64,000 nt of DNA from Volutella citrinella (GCA_034401135.1 JAWZSP010000011.1:496001-560000), one strand, 5' to 3'; shown: positions 35,631-47,378, counted from the first letter of the stretch. Program-made: numbers and translations. Notes: a model not told the origin generated them from the sequence alone.

Positions 35631-35987
35631 GCTGTGAGAGCCTGTGCGGTCGCTGAATGTCGTGGAAATTCGGATTTCTCAGCTCTCACTGGATTTTTTT
35701 CTTGGGCTTCAGCATCTACAGACCTCTAATAATTTGACAATATCTCCCAGTGCAAAGCTGGTTGGTCAGTTGCGCCTGGTGCCAAATATTCCGGCGCTAA
35801 ACCACTAGCTTTAGAGGTGTTGTGGCGGGACCGGAGGAACCACTTATTAATTCTGAAGATTCCTCCGAGCCTGTAATGGTTGATCCGTACCGACATGATC
35901 AGGAGGCCTGTGAAGGAAAGCTAAAGATGACCCAGAGCACCTGGTAGCTTGCGGACCTCCAAACCCCAAACGGCAAGAAGTGGCATC
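35631..35987. promoter_or_regulatory. Divergent upstream region of FAD monooxygenase and acetoacetyl-CoA synthetase
   Basis: About 357 bases separate the two divergent start codons. It holds CCGGAGGAACC-type words near 35830 and an ATTCCGGCGC word near 35789, which contain CGG half sites, but no perfect inverted pair was found. No gene is supported here. Joint regulation is inferred from the divergent arrangement. Confidence 0.45.
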
Positions 35988-38444
35988 ATGACTTCGCCCC
36001 TCTGGAAGCACCCAAGCCCTCACTTTACCCGGCTGGACGCTTTCAGGCGCCAAATCAACGCTAAGTATGGACTTTATCTCCAAAATTATGACTCGCTCCA
36101 TGCGTGGACCGTGGAAAATATCCATCTCTTCTATTCTGAGCTCTGGGAGTTCAGTGGGCTTGTCACGTCTCGCCCGCCAGCCAAGACAGCAGAGTCGCTG
36201 GACCAGATGTGGCCTCGGCCGCGGTGGTTTCCGGGCGCTGAGCTAAACTTTACGGAAAACATCTTGGCGACAGGTCTTGCAGCACATGCCGACAAAATTG
36301 CCGTATCCACCTGCCGGGAGGGCGGTTCGAATTGGAGACATCTCACCTGGACGGAGCTGCGGGGGGAGGTCGCCAGATATGCAACGGCATTGAAGGCTGC
36401 AGGCATCAGCAAGGGAGATCGTGTTGCGAGTCAGTATTCAGCTTCCAACCTGACAATGACCTCGAAACATCAAACCTAATACCAAGAAAAACAGTGGTCG
36501 CAACAAACTCCCTCGAAGCTTTGCTGATTGCCCTGGCCGCCGGCGCCATGGGCGCTATCTTCTCGTCCACGTCTCCAGACATGGGCCCTAGGGGCATCGT
36601 CCAGAGATTCGCACAAATCAGACCCAAACTACTCTTCATTGAGTGTCAGGTCTTGTACGCAAACAGGCGACGCGACGTAACAGACGCCATGACGGCGGCT
36701 TACAAGTCCTTGAAGGCCGAAGTTGCAGAGTTGCAACAGGTCGTGGTGCTGAACAGCAGCTCTGTGGACCAAAACATGTATGTGAAGCTTCATTACACAC
36801 CCTTGTCCAGTCGTACGGTTTGTGCTAAGCAGGGGTTGCCATTACAGAAAGACGATTGAGCAGTTCCTTGATGTTCCCTGCCAACCGCTGCAGTTCGCCC
36901 AAGTCCCCTTCGACCACCCGATCTATATCCTATTTACGTAAGTTCACCCTACATTACAGCTATTACAGGGCTAAAACAAGAAAAGATCTGGAACGACCGG
37001 TGCCCCGAAATGTAAGGACAGTTGGAACATGCGAATCATGATGGCTGCTGACGAGAACTTGACTACAGGCATTTGCCACTCTGGAGGTGCTGTGCTGATG
37101 AAGCATAAAGTTGACCTGGCGTTGGGAATGGACATGGGCGTGGATTCGTCCTATTATCAGTATACAACGGTAAGCAAAGGACCTCCCACATGACTGAGAA
37201 CGTAGGGATATTGACCCTGGCCTGCAGACTGGCTGGATGATGTGGAACATGCTCATCGGCGCGCTTAGTCTTGGATCTCGCATCTGTCTTTACGACGGCA
37301 GCCCGCTTCATCCGTCTCCCAGGTTCCAGATCCAGTTGCTACAGGATCAAGGGTATGTGCTGCCGGTTACCCTTGAATGTTTACTCCGCTGACATGGGTG
37401 CCAAAGTATTACTCACTGGGGCACAAGCCCGAAATTCCTGGCTACGCTGCGTACGGACCTCGAACAGTCCAATGATGCGTTCAACTTGGAGGGTCTTCAG
37501 ACTGTCCTGGTATCAGGAGCCGCACTGAGCAATGACATTGCGACCTGGTTCTACAGTGGCCCGTTCCCAAAGCATGTCGGACTGCACAACGGGTCAGGCG
37601 GCACGGACTTGGTAGGAGGAAGTGAGTACATTGGCCGTTTTCGATTCAAGTATAGTGCTCATCAATGCAGTCGTGTGCTCTAATAACCTCTCAACTGTTT
37701 ACGGCAACGAGATGTCCAGTCCAGTTCTTGGCATGAAGTTGGAGATTTGGGACGACAATGGCAGTAACATTGAAAACACCGGGCAAAAGGGAGAGCTCGT
37801 GGTTACAAAGCCGTTCATCAGCATGCCTGTCGCGTTTTGGGGCGATGACAACGGGGAGGGGTATCACGACACATACTTTGCAAAACATCATGGTGTCTGG
37901 AGCCACGGAGACTTCATCTCAAAGAACCCGAACACCGGCGGATATGCAATTCATGGTAGAAGCGACGGTGTACTCAATCCCGGAGGTGAGCTAAGGTGCC
38001 AGCGCGTCTATATAGATCTATTTGCTAACTGTAAGCTCAGGAGTCCGCTTCGGCACTACAGAGCTGTATGACGTGATCAGTCGGTTTCCTGAAGTAGATG
38101 ACTCCGTCGCCGTCGGCAAGCGTGTGTCACTGCGAGGGGTAAACGGCAAGGAGGATGAGCGAGTTTTTCTTTTCATCAAGATGAGAAATAAGGGAGTGTT
38201 GACTGAGGCCCTGAAATCGAGAATTGCGGCGCAGATTCGGACAACCCTAAGCGCCAGACACGTCCCGCAGCATATGTTCCAGGTCAAGGATATCCCATAT
38301 ACTCTGAATGGGAAAAAGATCGAGAATATTGTCCGCAGTATTCTCGCTGGGGAGCAGGTCAAGGCGCGGGGATCAATTGCCAATCCGGAATGTCTAGACG
38401 AGTACACGCGATTCAGCCAGCTTCCAATTTTGTCTCGCTTATAG
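35988..38444 (+). CDS. Acetoacetyl-CoA synthetase
   Basis: Nine exons join in frame: 35988-36429, 36495-36777, 36848-36937, 36986-37011, 37069-37169, 37228-37352, 37407-37621, 37671-37985 and 38041-38444 (666 aa, the normal length). The protein belongs to the ANL adenylating family. The N-terminus has the long acetyl/acetoacetyl-CoA synthetase extension (WFPGAELNFTENIL). The phosphate-binding loop is FTSGTTGAPK, and later motifs are HNGSGGTDL, VWSHGDF, HGRSDGVLNPGG and YTLNGKKIEN, the last with the catalytic lysine. It converts acetoacetate, ATP and CoA to acetoacetyl-CoA in the cytosol. FAH-type hydrolysis can release acetoacetate, so the neighbouring FAH-family gene gives it a plausible substrate source. 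Another short-chain acid is possible. Confidence 0.9.
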
Positions 38445-38499
38445 TTGAAAAGCACGTGTTACTAACTGGGGGCGTGAATAAGAGTCGGGTCGTGTTAGA

Positions 38500-38830
38500 T
38501 CAATTTGATAATATATTATTTTTACTAATTACCTTACTTTTCATAAGAATTATTAAATAAAAAGCAGATAGTATATTATTTTAAATTAAATAGCCTCTAT
38601 TTTAATATTGAATAAAAAGTAAATAATATATTACTTTAAGTTAAATAGCCTCTATTTTAATACTAAATAAAAAGTAGATAGTATACTATTTCAATATCAC
38701 TATTATTAATATATAAACTGAAGCTAAGTTATAAAGCAATATACAAGTTTCTCTATAATTATTACTTAGAAGTATAATAACTAAGATTAAGAGAGTTATT
38801 AATACAAGCTATTAGAAGGCAAGTAGTTCT
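38500..38830. repeat. A/T-rich block with a 55-bp tandem repeat
   Basis: An A/T-rich patch follows the acetoacetyl-CoA synthetase gene. Within about 38555-38695 a 55-base unit beginning AATAAAAAG occurs at 38556, 38611 and 38666, about two and a half copies, each containing TAAATAGCCTCTATTTTAATA. Differences between the copies are mostly transitions. This looks like a decayed satellite or element remnant marking the right edge of the catabolic gene set. Confidence 0.7.
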
Positions 38831-38987
38831 ATTTACTAATTGAGACATGAAACCCTTCTCTAACACTCGCGCAGCAGCCTCGGGCATCTGCCACCTTATA
38901 GAAGAATATTCACAATTTAATAGAGTACAACCGCTACTCTATAGGATGTGGATAGCCCGTTGAAACACATGATCATCATATCGGGGT

Positions 38988-39319
38988 TTAGTAGAGTCCA
39001 AGAACGATATCACCCTTGACACGAGCAGTCAAGTGCACCTCAGCCTCAAGATCCAGCTTAATTCCAACAAGGAGAGCGGCACTGTTGTGCTTGCCCTCGT
39101 CATCGACAGCGCCCTTGACAAGCTGACCTATACAGGAGTTAAAAACTGAAGCAAAGCCAGGACTGTGGACCAGCTATGGTCGACCATGCATGCCACTTAC
39201 CAGCGGGGGAGGCAAGGCCGGTGGAGGTGGGCAGGGGCACCACAAACTGCTGGGTCTCGGTCCTTTCTATTGTTAGTCGTGGTATAGAAGGATATGAACG
39301 GGTCTGCTTACTCAGGCAT
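38988..39319 (-). CDS. Small conserved-type protein, 69 aa, three exons
   Basis: Exons 39319-39312, 39262-39201 and 39127-38988 join in frame with standard GT-AG introns. The first exon holds only eight coding bases (Met, Pro and part of a Glu codon). The product contains FVVPLPTSTGLASPAGQLV and ends with EVHLTARVKGDIVLGLY. It has no signal peptide, no cysteine and no membrane segment. The alternating hydrophobic pattern of the last 40 residues suggests a small beta-rich domain. I recall similar short proteins in other Sordariomycetes but cannot name a function. It is divided by introns so it is missed by simple frame searches. Confidence 0.65.
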
Positions 39320-39963
39320 CTTGAAGGTAGTTTATGAAACGGGTGGTCTCTGAGAGGTTGATGTTGTTGATTAGAGGAGTTGATGGCGATGGTGTAGAAG
39401 ATGATAGATGGAATACCGGTTGCTTAAGTAGTCTGAAGCACTATAATGGGGCTATACCGTCGGACGCTTGCGTGCGGCGATGTGTACGTGCGGTGGGGAA
39501 TAGGCACTACGTGGCCGCCGGGTGTGTGTTTTCGTACGGCGCCTTGCCACCTGCTATTTTCTCAATCTCATCCCGATATTATTCTATGCAATGTCCCGAT
39601 ACGGTGACCCAATTTCTGCTGGCGCCCCCAGATCATTGGGCGTCCCCTGTTATTCGCTGGCAATATCCCGTCACGTCTGTGGGGCTTAACGCAAGCCATC
39701 GGATCTGTGACCCGCTACTGCAGTACTGCCGTCTCGCCGCTTACAAGAACAGCCAAAGCGCGGATAGCCATACAAAAAAAGAGACCAGTACAGGTACTCA
39801 TGATCCACGTCGTGAGTAATCCAATGCTGTAGATTCACCTGGAGATTATTGGTCGCGTTGCACCCCCATGTTCTTCAAGCCCCCAAGACTGACACTTGGC
39901 ATCGAGACATTCGCAGCGCGTGCGTGTCAGGTGCACATCCGTTGCATAATAGCGCCTTGGTCG

Positions 39964-41918
39964 CTAGGTTCCAACAAGGAGTCGGCGAATAGACTTAAAA
40001 AATTCGCATTGGCCGTTCTTGTCCGGGTCTTCGACAGTGTAAATATCCTCAAAGTCGATTTGGAGAACCTCAGACTTCATTGTCGTGAACCTCGGCCAGT
40101 GGGGCGGTCTTTGGTTACTATTGTAAGCGTATTTGTTCGTATCCATGTGCAATGTGAAGGAAACAAAGTAATCACGTAAATGTCTGCCAAGAGTGGCATT
40201 GGGGATGGCTCCGGGTATGGGTGCAGTTCCATCAGCTGTTGGATACATCAGCATCCATCATCCAGATGCAACTCGTAGTCGAAAGAATTTGCAGTGGACA
40301 TACGTGCAACGGTATTATTAAACAAGAATGGGTAACTGGCAGCGTGGAGCTGGGTTCCTGCATTGAACAAGACTGTTCGCCATCTGTTAATACACGCTTC
40401 GTAGTCACCACAACGGCGCAATAGGTGAGCGGATCCAGCGTACTTACGCTTGTATGTTGTAAGCCCCGCTCTGGCGAACGCGTCGGCGATGAAGGTTGTG
40501 TGGCAATTGATAAGGACGTCAGATGCAATCCTATGCAGCCTAGCAAATGAGTCGGTAGGGCGAGTTTCGCTAAAAAGAGGCAAGGACAGCAAGCCATCAA
40601 ACATGGAAGCATTGAATTGGCTCATTGGGTATCTTTCCAGAATTTTTAAAATGAGGCTCTCGCTTCCATCTTGCCACAGATCCTGCAGGGTATCCACCTC
40701 GTCTTTCTCATCTTTAGTCGTGGGATCAGTAAAGAAAAATGCTTCATAGCCATTGCGATCGACGATGATGGGGACCTTGGAGAAATGACCTGCGTGTAAC
40801 TCGCTGGTGGGGTAATCCCGGATGACATCTCCGTCCAGAACAGGGTTCCAGTAAAAGGTGCCGTATGGATATTGTTTTTTCGCATATGCAGTCGTTGTTG
40901 CCACGATGGTGGCCGCATACAGCTCGTCAGACGAGATGCGGCGAAGACATGCGAGGTCAGCGCATTTGGCAGCTTCAAGAAATTCCCTGTACTGCTGGTT
41001 CAGCCAGCCGCTAGAGTACATAGGGGTCATCCATGGATACTCTAATTATATCAGCCAAGATTCTCGGTGAGTTCATCGACCACAAATACCGGGTATTGCT
41101 GCTCGGAACGGTGGGTTTTCTTCGCCGCCATTAAAGATCAACTGCATCACAACCGAGCCGCCTCCGGCGCTCCCGCCGAGAATAGTGACTTTACTCCGGT
41201 CGCCCCCAAAATGATGGATATTGTCTTGAATCCAGTTTAGTGCTGCTCTCTGGTCTAGGAGTCCCACGTTGAGAGATCCGTTCTCCTTGACAGCATCACC
41301 AGCCAAGAAGCCTGCCGCACCTAGGCGATACTGAACGCCCACATGAATCATGCTGCCATTTGAGTGGTTGACTATGCTATCGGGGTGAGATGAGTACCCC
41401 TGGTCATAGCCTACCAAACGTCAATGCCTCTGTGGTATCACATGTTTTGTGGTGTACTTACCTCCTCCATGAATATCGACTAATACGGGTAGCTCATTGG
41501 ACTTAGGACTCTCGGGAACCAAGACGTTCAACGTGAGACAATCCTCACTTTGGCTTTCCACCTCAGACTCGGATGGCTGCCATGGGGGAAACAATTGAAG
41601 ACAGGCCGGTCCCAGAACACTGGCATTCACGGTGCCTTGTGGGCTACGGAAAGGAACTGGCGCGCGCCACCTCAGCTCACCAGTGGGTGCTTGCGCATAC
41701 CTAATGTTATAAAAAGCATTGACTCTAAGAAGATTATTGTTAGACGCGCCAGTCATTCACACAGTCCAGCCGCGCGATTCTCACCCAGTCGACGGGTTGT
41801 TGATGCCCTTGTATGTCGCGCCTCCGATCTGAACAGTTGGATGTTTTAGGTAAGAGACAAATGCAATGGAGGAAGCAGTGACTATTGTCGCGCCCGTGAG
41901 AAAGCTGACTAGCTTCAT
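39964..41918 (-). CDS. Type-B carboxylesterase / lipase, secreted or membrane-anchored
   Basis: Six exons join in frame to 550 aa: 41918-41785, 41724-41462, 41410-41090, 41041-40448, 40372-40304 and 40235-39964. Residues 1-24 form a hydrophobic leader (LVSFLTGATIVTASSIAFV). The early motif YNIRYAQAPTGELRW is typical. The nucleophile elbow is ILGGSAGGGSV (Ser within GxSxG), the acid residue lies in VDRNGYEAFFF, and the histidine in QLHAASYPFLF. The EDCLTLNV motif is present. The enzyme would hydrolyse carboxylic esters outside the cell or in the secretory pathway. The intron between 40373 and 40447 is inferred; retaining it also keeps a frame open for a while but gives a poorer fit. Substrate unknown; it might release aromatic acids from esters for the nearby pathway. 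Confidence 0.85.
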
Positions 41919-42479
41919 GTTAGCAGAGCAATAACTGGACATGAGCAAGAGAATGAACTGTACCTCAACCACACATTGGGTTCTTATGCTCACCGCCACA
42001 CGTGATATGGTTAGGCAGCAATTATTGGACCTTGGCGCGTTTGGGTATGACGACATATTGCAGCGTGGAAAATTACTCTGACACTCCTCCAGCCTCGCAG
42101 AGTGGGAGATGCAAGACATGCATAATGCATACGAATTGCCAAGCCGGCTGTATCCTCTCAAGCCTGGCTGACCTAAAGGAGGCAGGAATAAAATCAGGGT
42201 CCTTATCACAATGCTAAGAGAGGTCTGGGTTTGTGTAGACTATTTCGTATTCCCTGAGTTTTTATGTATTTTATCCTAAAGCTTATATGTCTGCCAAACT
42301 AATTGCTTGTTGAAAGCCGCAAAGAAAGAAAGCAGAATCTTTAAACCCTCGACCTCACAGCCTCGTCCATCACTTGCCACCCCATCTGTAACACATCGCT
42401 CTGTTCCCTGTCAAGACCCCAAGTAGTCCCTGCTGGCCAGAAATAAATCTGTGGTTTTGGCAAAGTCGCTTGTACCCGA

Positions 42480-43048
42480 TTAGCAGGAAAAGGACTGGAT
42501 GCAGTATTTGCGCCTGTTCTCATAACTAACTCCCCCGTGACTCTTCAGTCCCTCGCCATTCTCAAAGTTGTCGCCAGTTGTGACCCCTCCCTGGCACCAA
42601 ACGCCTCCCTTGGGGGGCACCTTGCCGTCGAGCTTGAACTCAACGTCGTTGTTGTCCTTATGCGCAGACAAACCAACGCCCGTGATTTTCTTCCCAAGCG
42701 CCTTGACATAGGACTCTGCGTCGAGGGTGCTCTTGCCAACAGCTTCTCCCTTACCCTTGTATTTGACCTTCTCTTCGTAAACGACTTTGCAGTTATGATC
42801 AAAAATCTTAATCTGGTTCCAAGTGACATGGCTCCCTGGGGTTGGTTATGTTAGTTTCCGCTTCCCGCTTTAATAAATATAAACTAACACTTATCAAGCA
42901 GCGTGACTCCCTTGTGATAGCCTCCTCGTGCATAGAATTGGCAGCTGCCTTTGCCTTTGCCTTGGCACACTGGCACCTTGGGGTCCCAAATGTCGACGGC
43001 GAGAGCTGAAGCGGGCAACAAAGCCAGGACAATAGTGGAGAGCTTCAT
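42480..43048 (-). CDS. Small secreted protein, 171 aa
   Basis: Exons 43048-42889 and 42835-42480 join in frame; a donor two bases away is a less likely alternative. The signal peptide is clear (MKLSTIVLALLPASALA). The mature protein has seven or eight cysteines spread along its length (VCQGKGKGSC, DHNC, VWCQGG, KYC, SFSC) and is rich in Lys and Gly, with no recognisable domain. Size, secretion and cysteine content match the loose criteria used for effector candidates or extracellular small proteins. The upstream region has a pyrimidine-rich and TATA-like (TTATAG) context near 43160. Function unknown. Confidence 0.72.
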
Positions 43049-45121
43049 GTTGGATTGAGAATAAAGGCAAAGAATGAAAAACAAGTTTATGTGTAGTTTG
43101 TGGTGTTGTTGACTTGCTGTTTGCTGGGTCTGTTACTGATAGGAAGGCAGTATTACAGTCCTCTTATAGTTGTCTGATTTCTTGTAGCCATTTCGCTATC
43201 TGGGTGGTTTGGCACCATTTTGTCATCGGCGACTACATAAGCCACACACGTGTCCCGATCGCGATCGAGTTGTCTACTTGAGAAGCTCTTTGTGAAACAA
43301 GTGGGCTCTATATGCAGCCATAAGTGGCCTGCTCGTAAGTGTAAGCGGCCAGGTGTTGTTCAGGCCTTGCAATTTCCAAGGGCACTCCAAACTCGTATTG
43401 ATGCTTAGTACTCTTTTTAAACCACTCTTTTCAGCAGAGTTGACGAGACCCCCCTCGTGCCTTGATTCAAACTTGACCAATTCATACAACTTATGAGATA
43501 TTATACGCCAATTTGAGATGGACTTGAGCCAAGGTCTGAAAAGGTGAGGGGGCCGACCAACCCACCAACAGCACACCGCCTGCACTAGCACAGCCAGAAT
43601 ATGGAGTTGTTGGTGGCGTCACCGCCTGCAGTGAGAACTTTTTGGCGAGCATCTTGGTATGCAAGGTCAGCTCAGCTAGTGCTTGGCATCTTGGATTCCG
43701 CTGAGCGGCCTAAAGCCGGACCAACGAAGAAGAATACGAAACCCTGCGACCAACCAGAGGTGGGCCAGGCATTATGTAAAGGCCGCAGAGAGCACAGCCT
43801 TGTCCGCCTTCACTCATCGGCTGGCAGATGATGATCAGGCTCCGGGGGTGATGCAATTTAATCAGGGTAATCAATGCCAAGCCTTAGTACGTGTATCCAG
43901 CTGGACATTAGCGTAATAAAAGAGCTTAGCCCTGTTGTCTCTGAGGGTTTGCTTGCTAAACAAAGAATCCACAAGAATGAGCGGGGATGTGTGTCTGCCT
44001 GGCATCCGAGATGACGGGGTTTGGGCCCACCAACAGTGCTCAGGTTTGGAAGCACCGAATCGGGGTGACACGTGGGAGAGACAGGGAGAGCAAAGGGAAT
44101 GGTATCTCATGAGACACAAGAAATTCGTAAGGATTCAACGACTTCGCTGTACGGCAGCTATGCATTGAAAATGTTGAGCTGAATTGACCGGTCTGAGATC
44201 AGCCAGATCCAGACGTAAGCGATATTTCATGTGCTGGACGGCGCGTTTTATTTCTTGAAACTCTAAGTGAGCCACAATGAGGCCCGAAGGTTATCGGTAC
44301 GCCGACCCCCAAGATGTGCCTGCCTCCTTGTTCCAGCCTAGCATTGCTATCCGTGGGTAACCAGGTCGAGAACCCGGATCCCGCTTACTATTATTATACA
44401 TCGAGCACAAGGACCACGTCGTGCCCAGGACCAAACCATTAAATGAAGGCTTGACGAAGTGGAATCAGTCGGTCGCAATCAATCATCTCAAGTAGTAACA
44501 TCCCGGGTGATCGGCCACTACCAAGGCTAAGCCCTAGCTTAGCCTCGATCCTTTGGGTAACATTTTTGCGATCGACCAGAGTTCGCTTTCGGGGATCCCA
44601 TGCCCCCATCCTCCTGCAGCGATCTGTCAACCAATGAACTCGATTCCGCAGTGTTAATTTTAATCCTGCATTGATGTTCAAGACAGTTGGTCGGATGGAC
44701 GGCACGATCACTCCACCCCGGGGTGACATGAAATCTCACTCAGTTTTATCTATCAGTAGGCGTATAAATAATACCCTCTCATTTTCAGTGATGCATTTGG
44801 GCGATCTCATTTCATAGCGGCGAGTTCGCCCAGCTATCCGACTGTCTCGGTACATAGTGGCTGGGCTGGCCTCGGTGGCTTGACGTCTATTTGTGTGCGC
44901 GCCTGTCGCTTAGCAGAGGAGTAGGGGATTGCCTGGTGCAAAGCTAACACCGCGTACGCCCACAAAACCCCAGCCAGTGTCCCCATGCTACCTCGTTTGT
45001 ATAAAACCGGCACTCTGGGCGCGACCAGCGCTGACCTTGGCATTAGCCAGCCTTGTTCATGGCCAGGCCCAAAGGTGAGTCGTACTCAAAAGACACAGTA
45101 ATAATGAAGTATCATAGGGCT
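43049..45121. other. Intergenic, no gene supported
   Basis: About 2 kb with only short overlapping frames. The first 150 bases are probably the promoter of the small secreted protein. Nothing in the rest resembles an RNA gene, a transposon end or a tandem repeat. The region 45003-45060 contains CCAGCGCTGACC and similar GC-rich words of no known meaning. Confidence 0.4.
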
Positions 45122-45769
45122 TTACATATCTCTGATCGGCTCAGCTCCATCCATCCCCTCGTTTCCATCGCGGACTCCAAGGTAAATGATATCGTGAAGG
45201 GTTTGTTTCCAGGCACTATTGGCGCCACTTCCACCCTCCAGTCGCCACCAGTACTTAGCCTTGACTAGAAGGCCCTTCCCATCACCGTCGTCCAACCACA
45301 TATCCACCCTCATGCCTTCCCAGCCCTCGGCTTCAGCTTTCGATTGCAGCTCGGTCACGGTGGAAAAGCCGGCGGGGACGACGTGTTCCACTAGCCCAAA
45401 ATCCCGTTTCTCCTCGGTGGCAAGTGGCCGAATGGTGTAGTAACTCGCTTTGGTTTTTGCGCCTGGGGGCATGCCCTCTTCGAGTTGGCCAGCCTCGGAA
45501 AGTATACGAGCAACTAGTTCGCTAGATTCTTTTAGATAACGGACGATGGTCCATTTGTCCACGGCGGCGTAAGATGGGGTTTGGCGGCATATCTGACGGC
45601 AGTGATCTGAGTAAAAGATGCCCTTGGCGTCTGCATCTTTAGTTTGCCTGTAGTCCGAATACAACCGCTTCAGGTGTTCCGTAATGCTTTCAGGAGCCAT
45701 GTTGATCCTGTCTAATGCCATGCGGTGTGCCGATGTGGATGTTGTCCAGCTATCACCCATGGTCAGCAT
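45122..45769 (-). CDS. Hypothetical protein, 215 aa
   Basis: One uninterrupted frame. The start may be the ATG at 45769 or at 45760 (MGDSW). No signal peptide or membrane segment. The N-terminal half is helical (ESITEHLKRLYSDYRQTKDA), and the C-terminal half has alternating strands with many Trp and Tyr (GLLVKAKYWWRLEGG). The overall pattern (helices, then a curved sheet) recalls small NTF2-like or SnoaL-like proteins of fungi, but no diagnostic residue settles this. Codon use and frame length support a real gene. Function unknown. Confidence 0.6.
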   Translation of the reverse strand: MLTMGDSWTTSTSAHRMALDRINMAPESITEHLKRLYSDYRQTKDADAKGIFYSDHCRQICRQTPSYAAVDKWTIVRYLKESSELVARILSEAGQLEEGMPPGAKTKASYYTIRPLATEEKRDFGLVEHVVPAGFSTVTELQSKAEAEGWEGMRVDMWLDDGDGKGLLVKAKYWWRLEGGSGANSAWKQTLHDIIYLGVRDGNEGMDGAEPIRDM

Positions 45770-46114
45770 CGGTGTCAGCAGCCTTGCGAATCCAGAACGG
45801 CACGTGAGTTGGGTCAGCTGACCCGATTTAAACGGGAATAAGGTCTGTGCTACACAGCTCCAAGGCGGGCTCTGTCCTACTGCCTCGTCTCACAGGCCAC
45901 TTGTGCCTGAAGGAGAATGGCAAATCGACTTATAGGGTTAATCCTGACACGTATCATGCTCAAAAGAAGACGTGCAAGAGGGGATATCCTGACAGCCTCG
46001 ACTGTAAGACGCTACTTATAGTATCAGGCGGGTGAGGCATGCGGGCAGGGTAAGGATGGGGGATGCCAGCTGTAAGAAGATGCCGTATGCCACACACAAA
46101 AACAACTCAATCCT

Positions 46115-47378
46115 TCAAGCCTTGTCAGTCTGGCTTTTCTGCCCCCGCCCTTCTCGGCGCTCGAACATCCGCTTATCCTTCAATGCCATATACCTCCGGC
46201 CCAGCGCTTTGAGCCAACTTGTCGACCGACGGGCGGCACAACCCCCCGAACCCCCCGAACCCCTGAAACCTCCACAGTGTGTCCTCGGGTAGCTCGTCTG
46301 CCTCTCCTCGATAGTCGGGATACGCGCCCGCTGCCAGCAGAACGTTACGTTGGCGGCCTTGACATGCCGCACCGCCACGTGCAACGGCGACAGCCCGTCA
46401 GCGTCACACACCATGAGAAGCGAGCGGTCGGCCTCAATGAGTCGCTCGCACACTCCACCCGACGCGAAGCCCACCGCGTTATGTAGCGGCGTCCGCTTCA
46501 AGCCATCCACGGCCCCCGGGTCCGCCCCGTGCTCCAGCAGGACCTGTACCGTCTTCGCCCAGTTGTTCTTGGCTGCCGAGTGCAGCGGCGTCTCATCCAG
46601 CGTTGGCATCCCAGCCTTGGCGTTGACGTCGGCGCCCTTCTGGATAAGTAACTCAACCAGCCTGTGGCGATTTTTTTCTTTGCCGCGCTGGTAGGTGATG
46701 ACGTGGTGCAGGACGGTCCAGTTCGCCACTGGGTGGTAATCTGGGCTCCGCGTTGGAGACAATCCAAGACTACAAACGAATCGTTGGCTACACAGGCCTC
46801 GGAGAGTTGTTGGTTGAGTGCCTGTTGCTCGTCGTCTCTTATTTGTCTGTCTGGTCTTTGCCACCCAACTTGGCTGTATGACGGGGGGTCCGAGTTCGGT
46901 TGGTTGGCGTAGCCGATCACCTCTTCATCTAACCCGACGCCATTGTCGTCCACCGCCGCATCTTCGCCCTTCATTGCGCTGGAAATACCGTGTTCCAATT
47001 CTGTTGGATAGTAACTGCGGACAAGAGCAAGAGCGCTCTCACCAATACTCCTGTACGCTTCTTTCGCCGTCGGGCGGCGGTCTGGGTTGGGATCAAGACA
47101 TAGGTCAATCACCTCTCTCACCTTTTGTGGGTACTCAGTAAGTATGGGCGCTTCTTTGCCTTGCGTCATGTCGCATGTGCAAAGAACGTAGAGAATACGG
47201 CCAAGACTGTACATATCCGACTTGGTGGTGAATACAGGAGACTTGTTGGATAGCTCCTAGGGTGCATTAGCTAAGAACATGTCGGTCTGACCATCTCAGG
47301 ACATACAGGAGCCATGTTCCCAGGGGCAGAAACAACGAGCGTGCTCTTGATTCCTATTACTTCACATTTCAGCAAGCC
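46115..47378 (-). pseudogene. Protein kinase-ankyrin repeat protein, 5'-truncated and frameshifted
   Basis: Reading leftwards, the first recognisable piece (about 47378-47306) is the end of a kinase activation segment (STLVVSAPGNMAP); an intron follows, then ELSNKSPVF and the kinase C-lobe (SDMYSLGRILYVL, LCLDPNPDRRPTAKEAYRSI). The N-lobe, the catalytic loop and the DFG region are missing. After a linker, ankyrin repeats follow (ADVNAKAGMPTLDETPLHSAAKNN cited in part; RTPLHNAV; LSPLHVAV), but these are in another frame, so a one-base indel lies near 46725. Kinase-ankyrin proteins of this sort are common lineage-variable fungal proteins. The truncation begins about 20 bases from an unrelated cysteine-rich frame on the other strand. 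Confidence 0.7.

Noticed and set aside
39334..39819. 161-codon plus-strand frame
   Set aside because: Begins at the promoter of the small divergent gene and has no protein-like pattern or domain.
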